Source: Prionace glauca (Eukaryota > Chordata > Chondrichthyes > Carcharhiniformes > Carcharhinidae). From it: 64,000 nucleotides of DNA. A program made the position numbers and the translations under genes. The notes beneath the pieces were generated by a model that was not told the origin of the DNA, searched no databases, and saw nothing but the letters and a program-made list of their open reading frames with translations. Location: contig CM075727.1 of NCBI GenBank assembly GCA_037974335.1, forward strand, positions 91,376,602 through 91,440,601, read 5' to 3'. This document shows, in pieces, positions 55,412 through 64,000 of the stretch; the stretch's first letter is position 1, and each line of letters starts with the position of its first letter.

Positions 55412-55742
55412 CATAAGAAATAGGACTAGGAATGGGCCATTCAGCCCCTCGAGCCTGCTCCACTATTCAATAAGATCATGGCTGATCAAATGTCCCCACT
55501 CCACTTCCCTGCCCTATCCTCGTAATCCTTGATTCCCTTTCTGATCAAAAATCCATCTCAGCCTTAAATATACACAAGACTCTGCCCCCACAGCTCTCTG
55601 TGGCAAGGAGTTTCAAAGGCTCTCAACCCTCTGAGGAAAGAAATTTCTCCCCATCTCAGTGTTAAATTGGTGTCTCTTTACTCTGAGACTGTACCCACTG
55701 ATCCTAGACTCTCCCATGAGGGGAAATATTTTCTCAGCATTA
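55412..55742 (-). mobile_element. CR1-type LINE 3' end
   Basis: The plus strand carries the complement ('gaatgggccattcagcccct', 'aataagatcatggctgatca', 'aggaaagaaatttctcccca'). Only the 3' UTR and last codons. Confidence 0.7.
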
Positions 55743-55789
55743 AGTTTTAGCCCTACCCGTTAAACAGTGACATAAAGTCAATTTGGGCA

Positions 55790-56746
55790 CTAACATCTGA
55801 GTGGGGAGATTTGACCATGCAGATCAGGTGGATTTAAACTAATTAGGCGGGGCAACAGGGTAGTGGTTTCCTTCCTTTCTGACCACAGTCGGTCAGGGAA
55901 TATTGAGACTGTGGCAACTCAGTGAATGGATCCAGTAAGGCTAAGAGAAATAAAACACAGGGAGAGTGACCAAAACATGACAGGACTCATGGTCTGGAAT
56001 GTGTTTGCTTTAACGCAAGAAGTATGACAGGTGAGGCAGATGAACGTCAAGCTTGAATTACTACATGGAACCATATTGTGGAAATTATGGAGACTTGAAT
56101 GAAAGAAGGACAGGACTGGTAGCTTAGCATTCTAGGATTTAGATGCTTCCAGTGAGATAGACAAGGTGACAAAAGGTGGGGGAGGAGGAGGGTGTTGCTT
56201 TACTGTGGATCTGCACACCAAGATCCTGCTACATGTGAGGAGGTTTGTCAGAGTATACAGCAGGATACAAATCAGCTGGAGACCTGGGCCAAAAGATGAT
56301 AGATGGAATTTAACCAGGACAAATGTGAGACGAATGTGATTTGGAATGTCTACTGCAGAAGGTCTACTGCACAGTAAATGGTAGAGCCCTTAGAAATATT
56401 AGCATGTAGTAGGATCTTGGTGTGCAGATCCACAGTTCTCTTAAGTTGGCAACTCAGGTGGACAAGGTGGTCAAGAAAGCATATGGCAGGCTAGCCTTCA
56501 TCAGATGGGTCGTCGAGTATAGGAATTGGAAGATCAGGTTCTGGCTCTATAAGACTTTGGTTAGGTTGCATTTGAAGTATTGTGTGCAATTCTGTTCGTC
56601 ACACTACCGGAAGATGGTGATGCATTGGAGAGGGTGCAGAAGAGATTTACCAGGATTTTGCCTGGTTTGGAGAATATGGACTATGAAGAAAGGTTGAACA
56701 AACTTAGATTGTTTTCATTGGAGCGTTGGAGGATGAGGGGGGATCT
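55790..56746 (+). mobile_element. Internally deleted CR1, left part
   Basis: Endonuclease-side sequence (55790-56150) matches the CR1 at 5790-6250. It then jumps to the region after the catalytic RT box (about 56225: ETWAKR-like, then VDKVVKKAYGRLAFIRWVVE and LRKMVMHWRG-like), so most of the RT is missing. Cut at 56746 by an insertion; the 13-bp repeat 56734-56746 recurs, with one mismatch, at 57988-58000. Confidence 0.8.
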
Positions 56747-57987
56747 GTAACAGGTTTATTTGGTAGCATGAACTTTCAGAACACTGCCCCTTCATCAGAG
56801 GTGAGTGGCCACTCACTTGATAAAGGGGCAGCTCTCTGAAAACTCGTGCTACCAAATAAACCTGTTGAACTTTAACCTGATTGGTGAGACCATGTACTGT
56901 TACCAAACTGAGGTACACGAGGGAAGAAATTGCTGTCCCTAAGAATCTTCTCCAGTAATTCCCTCGCCACTGATGTAAGGCTCACTGGCCTGTTATTTCC
57001 CAGATTTTCTCTTCTGTCCTTGAATGGAGGAATAATGTTTGCTGCTCTCCAATCCTCTGGTACCTGCCTGTGGATAAAGAAAATACAAAGATTTTGGCCA
57101 AGACCTCAGCAATTTCTTCCCTCGTGTACCTCAGTATTCTGGAATAGACCTTATCTGGCCTGGGGACTTGTCCATCTTAATGTTTTTCAAAACAGTATCT
57201 CCTCCTTTTTTATCTCAACATGTCCCAGAATGTCAACATCCTCTTTTCTACATTCACCATCCACGACATACTTCGCCTTTGTGAATACTGATGTAAAGTA
57301 TTCATTAAAGACCTCACTCACCTCATTTGACTCCACACACAAGTTCCCTCCACTGTCCTTGAGTGGACCCACCTTTTCCTTAGCTACCCTCATCCTCCTC
57401 ATAAGTACAGAAAAAAGCCTTGGGATTCTCCTTAATCTTGTCTGCCAAGGACATTTCATGGCCCCTTTTTGCCCTCCTAAAGTCCCTGTTTAAACACACT
57501 CCTGCTTTCTTTGTTTTCCTCAAGAGCCTTATTTGTTTTCCATTTCCTGAAATTTATATATGCCTCCTTCTTCTTTAACACTAAGCTCACAATCTTTATC
57601 ATCAAGGTATCCTGAATCTTGCCATCTTTATCCTTCATTTTTCCAGGAATATACTTGTCATGAATTGTTAACAGCTGACTTTTAAAAGACTCCCAAATAT
57701 CGGATGTGGATTTGCCATCAAACAGCCACCCTCAGTCTACATCCCCTAGTTCCTGCTTAATACTGTTGTAGTTAGCCTTCCCCCAGTTTAGTACTTTCAC
57801 TCCAGGATTATTTTCTGCAGGTATCTTGAAACTTACAGAATTGTGATCACTGTTCCCAAAATGATTCCCCATGATACATCAATCGCCTGTCCAGACTTGT
57901 TTCCCAGAATCAGGTCTAAGATAGCTCCTTCCTTACTGTGAGGCCTCTTACTGTGCCTACCCCAGACCAAATCCAGTATCTCCACAT
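56747..57987. mobile_element. Penelope-like terminal insertion with inverted repeat and nested CR1
   Basis: Left part 56747-56890 is an inverted pair of the family's terminal region ('aacaggtttatttggtagca' then 'gctaccaaataaacctgttg'), each arm about 60 bp. The right end (57945-57987) is the family's outer end ('cttactgtgcctaccccaga'). Between them lies a minus-strand CR1 fragment (56910-57890). No Penelope coding sequence remains. Confidence 0.78.
56910..57890 (-). mobile_element. CR1 fragment nested in the Penelope-like remnant
   Basis: Minus strand: linker DKQY-like codons near 57650, MKCPWQTRLRRIPRLFSVLM (57450), EKVGPLKDSGGNLCVE, a FNEYFTSVFTKAKY stretch (57300), then PGPDKVYSRILRY-like, an EDWRAANIIPPFKDR-like block (57060-57000) and NRPVSLTSVARELLEKIL-like codons at 56990-56930. 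Covers the region before and into the RT only. Close to the 5790-8211 subfamily. Confidence 0.8.
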
Positions 57988-58375
57988 TGAGGGGGGACCT
58001 AATAGAGGTTTACAAGATTATAACAGACTTGGATAGAGTGGATAGTCAGAGTCTTTTTCCCACGGTCAAAGGGTCAATTACTTAGGAGCAGAAGTTAAAA
58101 GTGAGAAGGGGAAAGTTTATAAGGGATGTAAGGGGCAAGTTTTTCACACAGAGGGTGGTGAATGCCTGGAATGCGCTGCCGGAGGGGGTGGAGGAAGCAG
58201 ATTCTATAACAACGCTCAAGAAGCATCTGGATACATATATGAATAGGCAGGGAATAGAGGGATATGGACCATGTAAAGGCAAGGAAATACTGATTAGAAG
58301 GCATCTGTGTCGGCAAATACTTGGTGGGCTGAAAGGCCTGTTCCTGTGTTGTACTGTTCTTTGATCTCTGAATGT
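57988..58375 (+). mobile_element. Internally deleted CR1, right part (3' end)
   Basis: Continues 55790-56746: GDLIEVYKII-like codons, then KVRRGKFIRDVRGKFFTQRV and NAWNALPEGVEEADSITTLK (58100-58220), a 3' end 'tgaaaggcctgttcctgtgt' and 'tgtactgttctttg' tail. Confidence 0.85.
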
Positions 58376-58539
58376 AGCAAATACTGGATTGTTAAACTAA
58401 AATGACCTTTAAAGCAATAATTAAGAAAATATTATTAGGAGACATTGCATTGTATATTGAATCACGTATTTCAGAGATCCTTAAACAGTTGATAATAAAG
58501 CAGAAAAAGTTATTCATTTTTCAAAGGAAAGGACATTGG

Positions 58540-59330
58540 TCACAATCCCCCCATCCCACTGCACTAGGCCCACTACAATCGCCCACCTCACCAGAGTACT
58601 TCACTCCAGCGGGGATTACAGTAGCTCCCCACTAACTAGCAGCCCAACCCTGCTGGAATGCGGGGAAGGGTGCCCCCGGGCATTGGCACCTTGGCAGTGC
58701 CAGCCTGTGCTTCCTGGCACTACCTAAGGGGCAAGGTGCCCATGCCCAGGGGGCACGTTGGTACTTACTATCAGGCATGCGACAGTGCTAAAGGCGTGGA
58801 GTTTGTGGGCCGGTGCCTGATGGGGTGGGGGGTCCCACTGCCCCAATGCATAGGCCACCAGCATGGAGGAAAGGGGACAGCAATCAGGGTTGTTGAGGGG
58901 TTTGGCACAGGGAAGGGGGGGTTCAGGACTGCATGGGAGTGAGGACTTTTGGGGGCTTTGAGGATTCTGGGGATTGGGAATTGGCAGGGCTGATCTGGAA
59001 TCAGGGCAGGTCTGGGGACGGGGATGTTCAGGGCTGGACCTGGGTACGGTCAAGGGTCCAGCAATCAGGCCATGGAGGCACAGAGAGCTGATGCTGCGGG
59101 GGTCATGGGGCTGGCCAGTGATCAAGCTAGCTGGCAATCAGGAGGTCATCAGTGTGAGGTCAGTGCGCATGCACCGATCTCAGCACTGACAGACCAGTGA
59201 ATGTGCAATGGCCCCACTCTCCAGTGGGAATAGGCCCCACACCCTGAAAGGTAATGATATTTACACTGGTGGCCTCTGCAGTGCACAGGGTGTGGGAGAT
59301 TCGTTTCTGAATTCCAGTGAAAAGACTGGC
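58540..59330. other. GC-rich block of unknown nature
   Basis: Locally GC-rich (cccccgggcattggcacc, ggcagtgccagcctgtgc, gggtggggggtcccactg), against an otherwise AT-rich window. Several ORFs of 60-137 codons on both strands show no recognisable domain. It may be part of a repeat; I cannot place it. Confidence 0.35.
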
Positions 59331-60119
59331 ATGAATTACTCCAGTTTTCACACAAATTTGACACTTAGAATTTTTTGGGGAGAATTCTGCCCATCATTAT
59401 TTTAATTGAAGTTTCTGTCGAAGCAGAAATTTGAATGGTTATGAAATAGAACTGTACAGCACAGACCTGCCTTCTGCCAATTTGCACCACTTCAATTCCA
59501 TTCATCCCTTATGAGTAATGTATCTATCCAAACACGTTTTTAGCTGCACCTCCTGAATTTAACATTTATAATGAAAGTTTTCACTTGGTAGAATTATAAT
59601 TATATGCAAAAGAGTGAAACATTGATAAGATAACAAATTAGTGGAGTTATATGGAAAAATACTTCCAAGTAAGGAAGATTAATGTTATTGATCAAAGCCA
59701 AACTGATTAGTATTTACTATGGGGTTGTACCTCAACTTTCAGGTATTCAAATAATCTAGGAATGTTTAATTTTGAGAGAATAAGAAAGTATAAAGTGGTC
59801 GTTGGAATAGATCTTTGGGATTTGCATAGATCTGATCAACCCTTATACTGAACTCCGAATTGTGACAGACTTGAGTCTCTCATTGAACCCACAATCCCCA
59901 ATCGAAGTTCTGCGTTAGACATCTGTTGAATTCTATTTTTGTTGTTGTTTTTCTTCCTGTGCCTAGTGGTCACAAGGCAAATTTTCATCTGTTTCTATGG
60001 CGAGTTTTACTTGGGACAGATAACCAGCCTGTCACCAGAGATTTAAAATGCCACTCCACATCAAGCATGGCTGACCAGGATTCACTCCCACTCTTGTGTT
60101 GACAAAGAGTAATTCATAC
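59331..60119. other. No recognised content
   Basis: AT-rich sequence; no gene or clear repeat. Confidence 0.3.
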
Positions 60120-60230
60120 TCAAAATTTTGGCTCTATTCTCTCTCCACAGATGCTGTCAGACCTGCCAAGATTTTCCAGTATTTTCAGTTTTTGTTTCAG
60201 ATTCCAGCATCCGCAGTATTTTGCCTTTAT
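60120..60230 (-). repeat. Interspersed repeat ('cagattccagcatccgcag')
   Basis: 'gatgctgtcagacctgccaa', 'gattttccagtattttcagt' and 'agattccagcatccgcagta' are the reverse orientation of the 52675-52795 family. Confidence 0.6.
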
Positions 60231-60259
60231 CATTCTCATTCTTATTGCCTGCCATTAAT

Positions 60260-60410
60260 ATGTTAAAAGGATTTTGTAGGTTGACACTATTTTGGCCACG
60301 TTATGAACACAGCTTTCTTGACCGTCAAGTCCTGTGGTGGGACTTGAACCTGGAGTTTCTGGCTCAGAGGTGGGACACTACCACTGTTTCACTTGACCTT
60401 CATCTATTCC
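60260..60410. repeat. Unclassified repeat
   Basis: 'gttatgaacacagctttctt', 'gtggtgggacttgaacctgg' and 'tctggctcagaggtgggaca' look like a repeat common in shark DNA, with a B-box-like 'gacttgaacc' on this strand. Not a real tRNA: no cloverleaf found. Confidence 0.4.
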
Positions 60411-60649
60411 ATGTACTGTTACCAAACATATCTGCTGCCCTTGCTTTTCAATAGAACGAGAATCTTATTGCTATGAAGGGTAAATTACAAATAAGAACAT
60501 GTTTAACAATAAGACAGGCCCATGTACAAAATGGAAGGAAAGGTTGACTCTCATGTTAAGATTATAAATATTCAATTCTGTATCTTGAACTGGTATAAAT
60601 TTTGTGCATCCTTTTTTCAGGAAGAATATCAAATAAATGGGAGAGTTAC

Positions 60650-61075
60650 ATCATAAGCTCCTGGGGATATTAGGACGGGTGAGGGACTACTGTTATGATG
60701 AGAGACTTGAGTAGTTGGGACGTTTTGAGGCAAATTAGAATTTAGCAGGTTAGAGAGTGAAATGTTGCAATCCTTGATAGTGAAAAGTAAATATTTTCCA
60801 CTGGATTGGGAGGTATTAACAAAAGAACACACATTTATGATAATCATTCACAATTAAAAAGGAGAACATGAATATTTCTTCACACAGGGAATGATGACAA
60901 TGGAGAATTCACTGCCATAAACAAGTCTATGAATTATCTAAAAGGGAATTTTATCACTGCTTGGAAAAATAGGTTATTAACTGTTATAATGAGCAACAAG
61001 TAGGATGGCATTAAATTTGATGATCCAGATATAATGGGCTAGATGGTCTGTTTCTGTGCTGGAACATTCCATAAA
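60650..61075 (+). mobile_element. LINE 3' end
   Basis: Degraded ORF2 end, then 'ggctagatggtctgtttctg' and 'tgctggaacattccat' as 3' signature. Very diverged. Confidence 0.5.
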
Positions 61076-62299
61076 CAGACAGGCACAATTTGAGTTTAAC
61101 ACCTTTCAATCCCTCAGTAGCTGAGTAACTTTGGATGTTGAGTGGAAAACCACTTTCCTCTGAATAAGGTGAGTTAAGCTGTCTGAAACTGTTACTGTAG
61201 TGATTAGATGGGTTGAGGAAATGCTCAGGTTGTATATTTCAGGCTAATACCAATACGTTGAACCTGAAAATCCAATCCTCAGCGCCAATTTGCACTTCAA
61301 AATGGTCTCAACCTCAAGAGTTTCAAGAGGATGTTATCAGACAACAAATTTTAGGAAATTGGGCACACAAAATGGAAGCAAACTAAAGTTATCCTCAGAG
61401 CCCTCCACTAAAATCACAAAGTAACAGACACTGATCAGTAGGCAAGAGCATGCTTTTAGAATGCAAATGAAGGCTAGCACATAAGGGAGATTGGACAGGA
61501 TGGCACCTACAGGAACTAAATTAAAGAAAACCCCATCAAAATCAGCACTTCTAAACCAGTCAAACAACCCATGGAGTCATCTAAAATTAACACAGTTAAG
61601 GAAGCATCCCTGGCCCCTCAAAACTCTTGAGATCAATAACAAACCCCAGAGATTCTAGACCATTGATAACCAACCAGACAAAAATGATTAACACACACTT
61701 AAAACAATTGCTCCAACACTCGAAAACATCAAAACAGGATGGCTAAAGTCAAATACTGTAAATAAGGATTAGCATTTGAAATGCAAAGTTCAGGTATAAC
61801 TATAGCCCGTTGTGGGGGAGTCTTTAGAACACTTTCGGGACAGTCCGATTGTATGTCCTGACTGTGCATCTCCGTCGACGTAAAAAGAAAATAAAGCTAT
61901 GCCATTATTGAACTTCACCCTGAGTCCGCAGTGGTCGTTTCACCCACTCATGCTAACAAGGACAAACTGCAAAGTAGGCAAAGTGTGACTTAGAAATGGA
62001 GAGATGAGTCTTAGGGAGACTTTTAAACCAGTAAAAGAAAGTGGTTTGGAAGAAAATCCCACAGGGAAAGACAGAAATCCAAAAAGTGCAACTTGCAAAT
62101 TGGCACAATGTTTCCTCAAAGAAAAAAGGAATGGATTTACCCAGTGAATCTTTGAAGGAAAATGATCAGAAATGAGGAACAAAATGGTCAGTGCAGATAA
62201 ATTCTCACTGAGATCTCTTGGGATGTGGCTTGTATTCTTAAATAGATGTAGAGAAGATGTCCAGATTGTTGGAAATGGGATGAGAAAGATATCAAAACT
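61076..62299. other. No recognised content
   Basis: About 1.2 kb without supported gene or repeat; short ORFs lack motifs. Confidence 0.3.
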
Positions 62300-62545
62300 A
62301 CAATCTATGCATATACTAAATGTAATAAAGAATTCCGAAGAAACTCGGGAATGTGGAACTCACTACCACAGGGAATGGTTGAGAATGTTAGATAAACACG
62401 CGAAGGCAAAAAAATAGAAGAAGAGGCTGATGGGATGCGACAAAAAAGGGGTTGGGGAGAGTAATTTGGAAGATAAACACAGGTATAGACCAATGCGGCA
62501 GAATGACTTTTTTCTGCTGTAGATTGTTTGTATTCTTTTACATGG
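62300..62545 (+). mobile_element. LINE 3' end
   Basis: 'ggaatgtggaactcactacc' with codons NSRRNSGMWNSLPQGM-like, then 'agaccaatgcggcagaatga' and a 'tgtagattgtttgtattctt' tail. Diverged. Confidence 0.5.
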
Positions 62546-62639
62546 TGTGGATGATGCCAGTAAAGCTGGCATTATTGCCCATTCCTTACTGCCTTAGAGA
62601 AATTATGCCAAGCCACCTTCTTGTACACTTAAGTGACTT

Positions 62640-62912
62640 TGTTAAGAGTCAACCACATTGCTGTGGAGCTGGTACCACATATAATTTGGGTAAGGACAGC
62701 AGAATTCCCTCTCCAAAGAGCGCTAATAAATTGAATTTTTTTTAAAGACATTCTGATATTTTTATGGTTGCCATTACTAATCCTTACTTTTTATTCCAGA
62801 TTTATAGAATTTAAATTCCCCCTGCTGCTAAAGTTAGCTTTGAACTGAACCCTACCTCTGGATTATGGTACAGTAACATAATCACTACGTTACCATACTC
62901 AATGTAATTTCA
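62640..62912 (-). mobile_element. SINE (third family), nearly complete but old
   Basis: The minus strand runs from a degraded tRNA-like head at 62850-62912 ('ggtaacgtagtgattatgtt') through 'aaattctataaatctggaat' and 'tagtaatggcaaccataaaa' to the complement of 'caaccacattgctgtggagc'. Same family as 50340-50500 and 44071-44216. Confidence 0.55.
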
Positions 62913-63599
62913 TGTAAGACTGACGCATGGAGCTCCTTGGGGAAAAGTGAGGACACAGTAGTGATTGTACACGGAATCCTGAGCAAAATGTGGTTCTTGA
63001 AAGGCAATGAGAGCAGAGTATAGTTTATAACCACTTCAGGCTCCAGACCCCAACTCTGCCTGTCTCTGCCCAGTTAGCTGCAGACTTTGGTTGAGAGACT
63101 ACCGACTTGTGTTTCCCTGCCTGTCTGAATGAACACACTGCAGGTACTTGGGAGAATGAAGCCCAGGGTTGTTTCAAAGCTTGGTTAAAAGTTTAATTTT
63201 TTTGTTTACCTTTAACCTGATCATGTTAGAAAATTTAACAGATTGGTTGCGTTTTCCAGATGTTCCCAGTTTTCTGTCCGTTTGAAAGAGAGAAAATATG
63301 AGCCAAGGCAAATTGATAATGAATTATCAATTTTATAATGAAGATAGTTTTTTTAGGGAAACATTTTTGGCAGGAGATATTCTGGGTGATGGGTGAATGT
63401 GGCAGATGTCCATCTAGATATCATTGGATTGTTTATTATGAGGGCAGCATCCATCCAAAAAATGGAAGCAAATTTATTTCTGAAAAGAACCATCTGTCTG
63501 TGCAATACCCTCAGGAACATCAAACAAGGCAGCATCAAAATGAAATGTGGAATTTGTTGCAGATTTTCCATGGTCTCATTCTAGTGAAGTAAGTAACAC
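62913..63599. other. No recognised content
   Basis: No supported gene or repeat; two small ORFs without motifs. Confidence 0.3.
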
Positions 63600-63950
63600 T
63601 TTTTAATCAGATTCAGAATGCTTTTGCTGTAAGACTCACTGAAGATTTCAAGGCTGACTTTTCAGTACATTACTGATGGAATGCTGTACTGTTGGAGATG
63701 CCCCCTTACAGATGAGATAGACATACAAAATATCCCCTGGCAATTTTTAGTTAGGAACAAAAATTTCCCCCCTGGTTTCTTGCCCAATATTTGTCCCTCT
63801 ACCAATACCTAAAATAGATTATCTAATCATTTACTTCATTGCTGTTTATGGGAGTTTCCCTACATTGCAACAGTGATTACATTTAAATTATTTAATTGGC
63901 CATAAAGAACTTTGGGATTTCCTAAGGTTTAACAGGAATGATATAAATTC
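63600..63950 (+). repeat. Interspersed repeat ('gatgagata ... cataaagaactttgggat')
   Basis: 'cagatgagatagacatacaa', 'cttgcccaatatttgtccct', 'tacattgcaacagtgattac' and 'ggccataaagaactttggga' follow the same order as the repeat at 21230-21620. Class unknown. Confidence 0.55.
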
Positions 63951-64000
63951 TGTGTTCAAAGCAATTATTAACTTGAACCATCAGCCTGGAGGGACTGTCT

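Noticed and set aside
1-64000. J segments or constant-region exons
   Set aside because: I looked for FGxGT-type J ends next to a 12-RSS and for Ig C-domain exons on both strands and found none.
1-64000. CRISPR arrays or prokaryotic operons
   Set aside because: No regularly spaced direct repeats of that kind; intron-split V segments and vertebrate retroelements show a eukaryotic genome.

Overview
The window looks like germline DNA of a cartilaginous fish, most likely a shark. The evidence is six T-cell receptor gamma-type V gene segments together with a dense crowd of elasmobranch-style repeats: CR1-clade LINEs with (TTCTATG)n or (TTCTTTG)n tails, an RTE-like LINE, Penelope-like elements, and tRNA-headed SINEs carrying the conserved V-domain of V-SINEs. 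The species is inferred, not read directly. No J segment, constant-region exon, rRNA or ordinary tRNA gene, or single-copy host gene was found apart from the V segments.

V segments. All six lie on the minus strand: V1 at 4371-4826, V2 at 20071-20766, V3 at 34633-35071, V4 at 36397-36801, V5 at 42814-43269 and V6 at 47986-48418. Numbers are in coordinate order and are mine. Each has a short leader exon (34 or 43 nt), a phase-1 intron, an open V exon with both cysteines and the core tryptophan, and a 3' recombination signal with a 23-bp (V2: 23-24-bp) spacer. V exons end in CALW, CAYW or CAFW, as in TRGV genes. With this orientation the J and C parts should lie beyond position 1.

Layout. 1-4.3 kb: old LINE pieces and the 3' end of a CR1. 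4.3-8.8 kb: V1 inside a block duplicated at 42.7-45.0 kb (V5), copy 1 carrying an extra 2.4-kb CR1. 8.8-10 kb: a foldback repeat and a palindrome with two octamer motifs. 10-18.7 kb: nested tower A, a CR1 split by another CR1 and by a Penelope-like element that itself contains an ORF1-only CR1 and an RTE-like LINE. 19-21.6 kb: V2, with a CR1 ending about 20 bp from its recombination signal. 21.6-31.6 kb: nested tower B, a CR1-type LINE split by a CR1, by a full-length-looking 4.1-kb RTE-like LINE (itself split by a 2.8-kb CR1) and by a V-SINE. 31.8-37.2 kb: LINE 3' ends, V3 and V4. 37.6-42.7 kb: a G-rich minisatellite, a LINE, a long-inverted-repeat element and another LINE. 42.7-48.4 kb: V5, LINE/SINE fragments and V6. 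48.4-64 kb: no V segments; repeats, microsatellites, a third nested structure at 55.8-58.4 kb and long stretches without recognisable content.

How it works together. The V segments are alternatives: in a developing gamma-delta T cell RAG recombinase would cut at one 23-RSS and join that V to a J carrying a 12-RSS. The most notable signal is in the V1/V5 pair: flanks are about 99% identical, but the V exons differ at 24 positions within about 226 bp, including synonymous sites. That fits gene conversion or another exon-targeted process better than selection alone.
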